DNA of 64,000 bases. Source: Methanocella_A sp963769045. GTDB taxonomy: Archaea > Halobacteriota > Methanocellia > Methanocellales > Methanocellaceae. This document shows positions 25,438-32,900 of the stretch, piece by piece. The notes beneath the pieces were generated by a model, which worked only from the letters and a program-made list of their open reading frames with translations, had not been told where the DNA came from and made no database searches. Where the stretch lies: assembly GCA_963769045.1 (NCBI GenBank), contig CAVYKK010000027.1, positions 1-64,000 of the forward strand, read 5' to 3'. The position numbers and the translations under genes are program-made. Each line of letters starts with the position of its first letter. Position 1 is the stretch's first letter.

Positions 25438-26268
25438 CTGCCGATCACCGACGACCACATGCACCTGAACCCCGGAAGAGGCCGGGGCATCGAGGCGATC
25501 AAGGAGTTCCGCAACGCCGGGGGCACCCATGTGCTCATTGTCTCGCTGCCGGCCAGCGAAATGGGCATGGGTATCCACAGCGCGCAGAGCTATCACGAGC
25601 TATATAACCAGACCATCAATGTAGTGCGGCATGCGAACGAGATAGTTCACGCCTATGCAGTGGTAGGCGTCCACCCGGCGGAGTTCATCGGGCTGGCCGA
25701 GTCCATGGGCATCGAGAAAGCTTACGAGATCGTTAAAGATGGGCTGGAGATCGCGGCGAAATACGTGGCTGAAGGCAAGGCGATCGCTCTCAAGTCCGGA
25801 AGGCCGCACTATCCCGTCTCTCCGGAGCTGTGGGAGCGCTCCAACGCGCTGATGCGCTACGCCATGGACCTCTGCGTGGACCAGGGCTGTGCGCTGCAGC
25901 TGCACACGGAAAGCGAGCCAGGGACGTTTGAGTCGATTTCGGCCATTGCAAAAGAGGAGCACCTGCCCGCATGGCGGACGATCAAGCACTTCTCGCCGCC
26001 AGCCGTCCGCGAGTGCGAGACGTTGAATGTCTTCCCGTCTGTCATTGCCTCGAAAGGGGCGCTGGAAGAGGCGTTATCACAGGGCACCCGGTTTACACTT
26101 GAGACCGATTACTGCGACGACCCCAACCGGCCCGGCGCCGTCCTGGGGCCGAAGACCGTGCCGCGCAAGACCAAAGAGGCCATCAGGAACGGCATACCGG
26201 AAGAGGTCTTTTTTAAGATTCACAAGGAAAATCCCGAGAAGTGCTACGGTATAAAAATCGAGCTTTAA
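25438..26268 (+). CDS. TatD-family metal-dependent hydrolase
   Basis: An amidohydrolase-superfamily protein of about 276 residues. Metal ligands are visible: ITDDHMHLNP at the start, the lysine/arginine strand IALKSGRPHYP, LQLHTESEP, KHFSPPAV and ETDYCDDPN near the end. Archaeal members act as nucleases or uncharacterised phosphoesterases. The only ATG, at 25459, would cut off the DDH part of the DDHMH ligand motif, so translation more likely starts at the CTG at 25438 (GGAAG lies upstream) or another weak codon; a stop at 25420 limits further extension. Confidence 0.7.
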   Translation: MPITDDHMHLNPGRGRGIEAIKEFRNAGGTHVLIVSLPASEMGMGIHSAQSYHELYNQTINVVRHANEIVHAYAVVGVHPAEFIGLAESMGIEKAYEIVKDGLEIAAKYVAEGKAIALKSGRPHYPVSPELWERSNALMRYAMDLCVDQGCALQLHTESEPGTFESISAIAKEEHLPAWRTIKHFSPPAVRECETLNVFPSVIASKGALEEALSQGTRFTLETDYCDDPNRPGAVLGPKTVPRKTKEAIRNGIPEEVFFKIHKENPEKCYGIKIEL

Positions 26269-26280
26269 TATTTTAAACTA

Positions 26281-26424
26281 CCTTGGCGCTCCTGGCTACC
26301 TGGCGCCCTTGGCGAGCGTGACAGTAGTCACATAGCCAGGGCAGAGCATGCATCGCTAATGTTGTATAGGCATGCGACTCCTGTCACGCCCGCCAAGGGC
26401 GCCAGGTAGCCAGGAGCGCCAAGG
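26281..26424. repeat. Inverted repeat with 44-bp arms
   Basis: The arms at 26281-26324 and 26381-26424 pair at 43 of 44 positions, enclosing a 56-base loop. The left arm begins CCTTGGCGCTCCTGGC. It starts 12 bases after the TatD-like stop and precedes the convergent lipoprotein gene, so it could act as a two-way terminator, but the arms are far longer than a terminator needs and resemble the ends of a palindromic element. Confidence 0.85.
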
Positions 26425-26478
26425 ATTTTTACAGTTCTACCCATTAATTATTATGTGCGCGCGAAGGCGCCCGCCAGG
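26416..26478. repeat. Second dispersed repeat family, copy 1
   Basis: GCGCCAAGGATTTTTAC, GTTCTA, and then GCGCGCGAAGGCG followed by CCGCCAG occur in the same order at 27389-27474. This copy overlaps the right arm of the 44-bp inverted repeat and ends at the stop of the lipoprotein gene. Confidence 0.55.
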
Positions 26479-27117
26479 TTATAAAATGTTTGACTTCGGG
26501 AAAATGCCCTTGTTTTCGACCAGGCAGGAATAGTCATGCCGTACAGAAAACGGCCGATATGTCAGGTTGCTAAACGACGAATTATCGCTGACGAGGGGTA
26601 GCGACTCGTTTTTAACGAGGGTAACGTCCATCGATCGCCAGGTATCTCCGACCTTTAATGTGGTATTCATACCGTGATCGGCGGCATATATCGTCCCACT
26701 GGCATCTATTTCCCTGATCACCAGTCCAGAGTCCAGGGTAAAGGGTAGCGCGTAGATGCCCCGGTACCGGGCCGTCGAGTAACTTCCCGCCGGGTGAGAG
26801 TACACATTGTATGTGCCGTACATGATCTTCAGGTCGTCATTCACGGCCGGGTATTGTTCCCGAAATCCCTGTGACCCGTTGTAGTCAAACGGATGAGGCA
26901 CGGGGCACGGCACGGGTATGTAAAGGACAGTCCCGTTACCTTCCAGGATCGTGGCATTGTCAACATATTCCTCGTATAAAGCCACATATTTATCTCTGGG
27001 TAAGGGGCTGATCGTGCCATGATCGGATGTTTCAGGGGCAGAGCAGCCACAGGCTACTAAAATGACAGATGTGATTAAGATTAATAGCAATGCAATTTTT
27101 AATAAGGCATCTGTCAT
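26479..27117 (-). CDS. Lipoprotein of unknown function
   Basis: A 212-residue protein with a hydrophobic N-terminal segment ending in a lipobox-like VACGC, so it is probably lipid-anchored outside the membrane. The remainder is beta-rich with several sequons (NATI, NGTV, NTTL, NESL) and no catalytic motif. It is not recognised. It stands alone between repeat-rich spacers. Confidence 0.6.
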   Translation of the reverse strand: MTDALLKIALLLILITSVILVACGCSAPETSDHGTISPLPRDKYVALYEEYVDNATILEGNGTVLYIPVPCPVPHPFDYNGSQGFREQYPAVNDDLKIMYGTYNVYSHPAGSYSTARYRGIYALPFTLDSGLVIREIDASGTIYAADHGMNTTLKVGDTWRSMDVTLVKNESLPLVSDNSSFSNLTYRPFSVRHDYSCLVENKGIFPKSNIL

Positions 27118-27260
27118 AACATCGCTTCAGTTGATCATGCTTTCTGGAAAATATAAAGGCTATGTCATGATCATTGAACCGTTTTTGAAAACGGGTACAC
27201 AAAATAAAAAATGTAAAAATGGGATAGGCAACCGGTTTTTCCGGTTACTGTTATAAGGGG

Positions 27261-27384
27261 ATGAAAAACGGGCAGGGCATCGTTGCAGGCCGGACGGGCG
27301 CTCGCGCGCGCACGCGTGACCAGGACGAAGGTTTCTCTTTATACGAGCAGGCTTCGAGGTCTTCGATTCTTATAAGTTTTTCAT
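27261..27384. repeat. MITE-like element with ATGAAAAAC ends, copy B
   Basis: The 124-bp element starts with ATGAAAAAC (27261) and ends with the inverse GTTTTTCAT (27376-27384). After the left end comes GGGCAGGGC, then GGACGGGCGCTCGCGCGCGC followed by ACGCGTGAC. Both ends and the core recur at 28354-28456. The spacer 27118-27547 holds this element, the repeat below and no gene that I can support. Confidence 0.7.
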
Positions 27385-27388
27385 AGGC

Positions 27389-27474
27389 GCGCCAAGGATT
27401 TTTACTGTTCTATACCGTGCGTCGAGATTGAACACGATGAAAAGTCATACGCGCGCGAAGGCGGCCGCCAGCCA
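27389..27474. repeat. Second dispersed repeat family, copy 2
   Basis: It repeats GCGCCAAGGATTTTTAC, GTTCTA and the CGCGCGAAGGCG...CCGCCAG block of 26416-26478, with an added segment of about 20 bases in the middle. It directly follows element copy B, so the two families may be parts of one larger unit. Confidence 0.5.
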
Positions 27475-27547
27475 GCTTCGTGTCATAGCCACGGCTACAC
27501 GTCGAATTGTCGATAATAAAATGAGAAAAGTAACCGGGGAAACCCGA

Positions 27548-28162
27548 TTACTGCTTTGACGCGAACGCCAGGTTGCCGTCGATCTTATTGATCTTGGCCT
27601 TGACGATCTCGCCCGTGCGCGCGTTCGGCACGAAGATCGTGAACTTGTCGATCCTGGCGATGCCGTCGCCTTTCTTGCCCTGGGTCTCGATCTTCATCTC
27701 GTAGACCTTGCCTTCCTCGATGGAGGCGACCTGGGCGGTCTTAGTGGATATCTGCCGGCGCTTCTGGATGGAGCGCTGTGCACCGCAGGCGTCGCACTTG
27801 AGGGTGGTGATGCGGTCGTACTTGACGAGCTTGGTGTCCGGCCTGCCGCATTCCGCGCAGCGGACGTACTCGCTGACGTAATCCTCGACCAGTGCCGCGA
27901 TCGTGTCGGATGTGAAACGGCCCTGTAGCACGAGGCGATTGCCTTCGACTTTGCCGGCCGTGCCCATTTCCCTCAGCAGGTGCTTTACGAAATGGTCCGA
28001 GTCGCGGTTGAGCTTATCGCGTATCTCGTTGAAATTTTCCCAGACCGTAGTGCGGCCCTCGATAAATGTCTTCGGTCGCGGCACAACGAAACGCTCGCCG
28101 CTCGTTTGCATGTTGGGCGACTTTTCGATCGCCCTGTTAAGTAATAAGTCGTATCCTTCCAT
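27548..28162 (-). CDS. Translation initiation factor aIF2 subunit beta with C-terminal TRAM domain
   Basis: A 204-residue protein. Residues 1-135 are aIF2 beta: an alpha/beta core (NFNEIRDKLNRDSDHFVKHLLRE) and a zinc ribbon CAEC...CDAC. Residues about 140-204 form a TRAM RNA-binding domain (GKKGDGIARIDKFTIFVPNA), a fusion known in Methanosarcina-type archaea. The factor binds Met-tRNAi with aIF2 gamma, encoded at 56811-58040. The ATG at 28162 was preferred to a GTG two codons upstream. It is monocistronic here. Confidence 0.93.
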   Translation of the reverse strand: MEGYDLLLNRAIEKSPNMQTSGERFVVPRPKTFIEGRTTVWENFNEIRDKLNRDSDHFVKHLLREMGTAGKVEGNRLVLQGRFTSDTIAALVEDYVSEYVRCAECGRPDTKLVKYDRITTLKCDACGAQRSIQKRRQISTKTAQVASIEEGKVYEMKIETQGKKGDGIARIDKFTIFVPNARTGEIVKAKINKIDGNLAFASKQ

Positions 28163-28314
28163 TATCACACATCTTAAGTTAGATACACTATAAGCAGGTC
28201 ATTTAAAAAGATTTTGGTTTAAAAAGGCGTATAATGGGCGGCTTCAAAGCCACGTAACACGCTGCGCTTGCATCCATTCGAACGGGTAAATTCGATATAA
28301 ATCCTGGCGCCAGG

Positions 28315-28456
28315 AGTCGGCGGATGACCGGAGTCCTGGTCAGGCATAAGAGGATGAAAAACGGGCAGGGCTGTCGTCGCACGCCATGGCCGGGTCACGC
28401 GTGCGCGCGCGAGCGGCCGGACAGGCTTCTCCTGGCTTATTTGAGATGTTTTTCAT
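28315..28456. repeat. MITE-like element with ATGAAAAAC ends, copy C
   Basis: The end-to-end element is 28354-28456 (ATGAAAAAC to GTTTTTCAT) and shares GATGAAAAACGGGCAGGGC exactly with copy B. Its CG core (GTCACGCGTGCGCGCGCGAG) is inverted relative to copy B. Homology to copy D continues upstream to about 28315 (GTCGGCGGATGACC). The rest of spacer 28163-28539 shows only GCGCCAAGAATATTTTTA, which matches the end of copy B's flank. Confidence 0.65.
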
Positions 28457-28539
28457 GAGCGCGCCAAGAATATTTTTAAAGCATCCGCTATCCGGAAATG
28501 GCGAATAAAATAGAAAAAAGATTGTGGGAAGAGACTGGC

Positions 28540-29058
28540 TTACTTGACCAGTTCTGCGCCCTTTTCGACGACCAGCCGGTGGGGCGTGGGAAGCTTGTGG
28601 CCTGCGCGGCGCAGGGCCTCCTTGGCCATCCCGAAGTACTGGGGGGTCGTCCATATGGTGAAGATGCCCTGGCCCTGGTAGACGCGCGCGGCGGTGCCGA
28701 TGGCCTTGCCGAAAGCCCTGCGCATGCCATCAGACACACGGTCTGCGCCTGCGCCGGTGGCCTGCTTGTTCTCCCGGAGCACCTGGTGGGGGTATACCCT
28801 TACCTTGAACCGGTAGTTCAGCCTGCCGACATCATTCATCAGGTACCTGTTAGCCGAAATACGGGCTGCCTCAAGCGCATCGTGCCTGACCTGGCAGGTC
28901 TCGTTGACGACTAAAGTGATAGCTACGGGTAACTCGTCCGTCAGGTTGCCCATGTCGAACTGGGCCACCTTGACGCCCGGTACACCACCCATATATTCTC
29001 GCCTGGTGTACGACGGGCCCGAGAAATTTTTGTACATTCTTCCTGGTTTTCTCGCCAT
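28540..29058 (-). CDS. rpl10e: Large-subunit ribosomal protein L10e (uL16)
   Basis: A 172-residue uL16 protein starting MARKPGRMYKNFSGPSYTRREYMGG. Family blocks include RHDALEAARISANRYL, YRFKVRVYPHQVLRENKQ and GADRVSDGMRRAFGKAIGTAARV. It sits near the tRNA-delivery and peptidyl-transfer face of the 50S subunit. The ATG at 29058 is the conventional start. It is not embedded in a ribosomal protein operon here; its neighbours are a repeat-rich spacer and a coiled-coil gene. Confidence 0.96.
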   Translation of the reverse strand: MARKPGRMYKNFSGPSYTRREYMGGVPGVKVAQFDMGNLTDELPVAITLVVNETCQVRHDALEAARISANRYLMNDVGRLNYRFKVRVYPHQVLRENKQATGAGADRVSDGMRRAFGKAIGTAARVYQGQGIFTIWTTPQYFGMAKEALRRAGHKLPTPHRLVVEKGAELVK

Positions 29059-29184
29059 GATCAAATCTCCATTAAACTATGAGCATGTAGTTGCGGGAAT
29101 TAAATGTCTTAGGGTCATATAAAGCTTATGATACCCGGAGGCATTAATATAATAAAAAAAGACGCCCGTTCTCTCAGGCAGGGC

Positions 29185-29889
29185 TTACGTCTTGATGATC
29201 TCGTTCATGGCGGTGATCATGTACTTGATCCGTTCGAGGGTCTGCCGGTCCTGTTCCAGCTTCTCGTTCACATTTGCCTCGAACTCGGCCTGGGCGTTCT
29301 TGAGCGAGCCTACGAGCCGGTCGACATCCGCAGTAGTCGCCTTGCTGATATCTTTCATGTTCGCCTCGGTGATCTCGCTCATTTCCTTGATACTTGCCTC
29401 GGCGCGCTCGCTGGCCTGGCGGAGGTTCCGCTCGGTCAGTTCGCCGGTCTCGTGCATGCTCTTCTCCGATCTGTTGCAGATCCCGTTAAGGTTCCGCTCG
29501 GCAGCCTCGATGCGTTGCGTCAGCTGGGCGTTGCGGGCTTCCAGCGCGGCCATCTCCCGGGCCATGGCTGCCATGACCTCCGAGTAGCGGGCGTCGAACT
29601 TTGTCTCCCACTCGCCGACGCGCTTCAGGAACGTCTCGTTCCTGGCGCTGGCATCGCTCTCCAGCTTCCTGAGCTGCGACATCCGCTCGTCCAGCGTCAC
29701 GATCGCATCGGCAGCCGTCTCGGATGCGCGGTTGACGTAGTCGCCCGCCTTCAGTAGCTTGATCTCATCGGCGGCAAGCCTGTAATTGCCCTCCCACGCG
29801 TTGGGCTCGTGGGAGTTCAGCTCGGCCCTCTCTTTCTCTATCCTGCCCAGCAGCTGGCGCTCCTTGCCGATGTAGCTTTCGAAGTCCAT
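29185..29889 (-). CDS. Hendecad coiled-coil protein, small partner
   Basis: A 234-residue, highly charged, all-helical protein without signal peptide or membrane helix. From about residue 140 it runs in 11-residue steps (SEKSMHETGEL, TERNLRQASER, AEASIKEMSEI, TEANMKDISKA, TTADVDRLVGS). Its last 28 residues (KLEQDRQTLERIK, MNEIIKT) match the C-terminus of the adjacent 1483-residue protein. GAGGTG seven bases before the ATG gives good initiation. It follows the giant gene by 12 bases, so they share a transcript. No function is known; a helical scaffold or filament partner is my inference. Confidence 0.75.
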   Translation of the reverse strand: MDFESYIGKERQLLGRIEKERAELNSHEPNAWEGNYRLAADEIKLLKAGDYVNRASETAADAIVTLDERMSQLRKLESDASARNETFLKRVGEWETKFDARYSEVMAAMAREMAALEARNAQLTQRIEAAERNLNGICNRSEKSMHETGELTERNLRQASERAEASIKEMSEITEANMKDISKATTADVDRLVGSLKNAQAEFEANVNEKLEQDRQTLERIKYMITAMNEIIKT

Positions 29890-29901
29890 GCGCTACACCT
29901 C

Positions 29902-32900
29902 TTACGCCCTGATCAGTTCGTTCATCGTCTTCATGATCTGCTTGATCCGCTCGGTGTTCTCCTTGTCGGATTCCAGCTTCTTATTGATGGAGTCCTCGAC
30001 GTCCTTCTGTGTCTTCCGGAGCTGGGTCATGGCCTCGTCGCGGACCGACAGCATCGTGGTCTTGCTGGCGTTCACCGACCCGATCACCTCGTCGCGGGAC
30101 TTGAACATCGATTCCAGGGCGGTTTCCTTGGAGTTGTTCGCCGCGGAGATGACCACGTCCCTGGTATCCAGCAGTTTCTTGATCGTCTCTTCCCGGGTGC
30201 TCCTGATGCTTTCCAGGATCTCGTCCCTGGTCTTTGCCATCGACTTCTCGGCGACGATACGCGCGTTCTCCGTGGACGAGAGCACGATGGACTCGGTCTG
30301 CCGCAGTGCCACGATCAGGTCGTCGCGGACCTTGGACATACTCTCTATGGTCTCTTTCCGCTGTGCGTCCACGACGCCGTGCAGGCCGTCTTTCTCCTGC
30401 TTCACCATGGTGGCGATCTCCGCCTTGGCCTTGCTTACTGTGCCGGTCGTCTCATCGTGCACGCTGTCGATGATCGTGGACACGTCCTCACGCGCCCGCT
30501 TGGCGGCCGAATTCAGCTCGCCGCTGACCTTCTGGGTCTCTTCCCTGGCCGCGACCATCTCCCGGAACGCGGCATCTTTCGTCGCGTCGATGTCCCGGAG
30601 GACGGCTTCCTTCGAGGCGCTCATGTCATGAAGCACCGAGCCCCTGGCGTTGTCCATTTCGCCGAGCACCGACTGTTTGGTCTCGACCATTTCGCTGAGT
30701 ACGGATTCCTTTGTCTCGCCCAGTTCGCGGAGCACTGACTCTTTTGTCTCGCTCATCGTGCGGATTGTAGCATCGCCGGTGGCGTTGACCTCACGTAGCA
30801 CTGACTCTTTTGTCTCGCCCATCGTGCGGATTGTAGCATCGCCGGTGGCGTTGACCTCACGTAGCACTGACTCTTTTGTCTCGCCCATCGTGCGGATTGT
30901 AGCATCGCCGGTGGCGTTGACCTCACGTAGCACTGACTCTTTTGTCTCGCTCATGTCTTTCAGTGCCGAGCTCCGGGTGACGCTGACCTCTTCGAGGATA
31001 TCGTCGCGCGTCGCCATTAGCGTCTCCTTCGCATCCTCTGTGCTCTTTACGGCCTCGCTGGCTGTATCTCTTAGTGTCTTAATCGTATCAGTCTTGAGCG
31101 TGGATACTGATCTGACAACGTCGGTGCGTATTCCCTCCAGCTCTTTGGTGACCTCGGTACGGGCGGCCGTAAGCTCGCGGGTGACCGTGTTCCTGGCGTC
31201 GTCCAGCTCCCTGGTGACCTCGGTCCTGGCTTCCTGTAGCTCTGTGGTGACCTTGTTCCGGGCCTCGTCCAGCTCCTTCGTGGCGCTGGTACGGATCTCC
31301 TCCACTTCCCTGCCTACGTCGTTGCGGGTGCCCTCCAGCTCCCTGGTCGCGGTCGTCCTGATGTCCTCGACCTCGCGGGCGACCTCTGTGCGGGTCTCTT
31401 CCAGATCGTGTGTGACGCTGCTGCGGGTGTCCTCGAGCTCCTTCGTGACGTCAGAGCGGATCTCCTCCAGCTCTCTGGTGACCTGTCCGCGGGTCTCGTC
31501 GAGCTGGTTGAGCAGGTCCTTTGCACTGCGGCTCGACTCGGTGATGCTGGCCTCGACCTCTGCGATACGGGATACCAGCTCGCTCTCCGCTTCCCTGACC
31601 CGGGTGATCATCTCTACCTCGATCTTGTTCTCGAGGCTGCGCTCCATGGCGTTGAGGTTGTCCTCCAGCGCACGGTAGCGGTACTCGATGTTGTTGAGGT
31701 TGATGAATTCCTTACGGATGGCCGCCAGCCGTTCGTCCAGGTCGGAGAACGTCTTGCTGACCTGGTCGACCTGGGCCTTCAGGTACTGGCCGGTCTTGAT
31801 CAGCTTGGCCTCCTGCGGAGTCACGCGCTCGGAGTCGCCCTTGAGGCCTTCCAGCGCTTTCTTGACCGCTTCGACCTGATCCTTATTGTCGCCGGCAATC
31901 TCGCGCATGGCCTTCAAGTCGTTGGTGTAGAGATGCAGGTCTTCCCTGATGCGCTGGATCTCTTCCTTGCCCTTCGTCAGCTCGCGGGCGTTCTTCACGT
32001 CCTCGTTGAAGCGGTCCATCATGCTCTTGACCGATTTCAGCTCGCTGCGGTAGTCGGTGACTGCCTTGGAGAGCTGCCCGACCTGCTCCAGGCTCGCGCG
32101 GAGCCTGATGAGGTCGTCCCGGTAGGTGGTGACCGACTTGAGGTCAGCCTGGATGGACTCCTTGTAGGCTGCCATATCCGAGGCGACATAGTCCCGGACA
32201 CCCGTGACTTCCTTCCTGATCTCCCCGATGCCAGTCATAGTGGCTTCGCGGATTTCCTCGACGTCGCCTCTTGAGGCGAACATGCTCCTGATACGGCTGA
32301 TGTCTGATGAAAGCGAATCCTTGCTGGTTTCGAGCGTCTCGCCGATCGAGCTCATCTTGACCTCGACGGCATACATCTTCTGCTCCAGCGCGCCGATGGT
32401 GTCCTTCAGCGAGGTGATGTCCGAGTACAGCGACTGCCTCGTCGCGCTGATCTCGGCAACCGGTGCCGAAGAGTCCCGGATCGTCGCCATGTCGTACTTG
32501 ATGGCGGTGACGTCCGCGGCTACGGCTCCCTTCATGCTCGCGACTTCCGAAGCTACCGATGTGACCGACTCTTTGACTGGCACGATTTCTGTGGATATAG
32601 TCTCTCTTACAGCAGTGATATCTGCGGTGAGTGTCTCCTTTACTGCGGTGATATCCGAGGCCATTGCTTCCTTCACAGCGGCGATGTCGGCAGCAACCAA
32701 TTCTTTTACGCTGACAACTTCCGAAGCTACCAGTGAGACTGACTCTTTGACTGGCACGATTTCTGTGGATATAGTCTCCCTTACAGCAGTGATATCCGAG
32801 GCCATTGCTTCCTTCACAGCGGCGATGTCGGCAGCGACCGACTCCCGCAGTGCGGTAATCTCGCCGGTCAGCGATTCCTTCACCGTACCGACCTCGCCTG

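Noticed and set aside
27062..27256. 64-codon plus-strand frame
   Set aside because: It overlaps the lipoprotein signal region and the AT-rich promoter area and has no ribosome-binding site.
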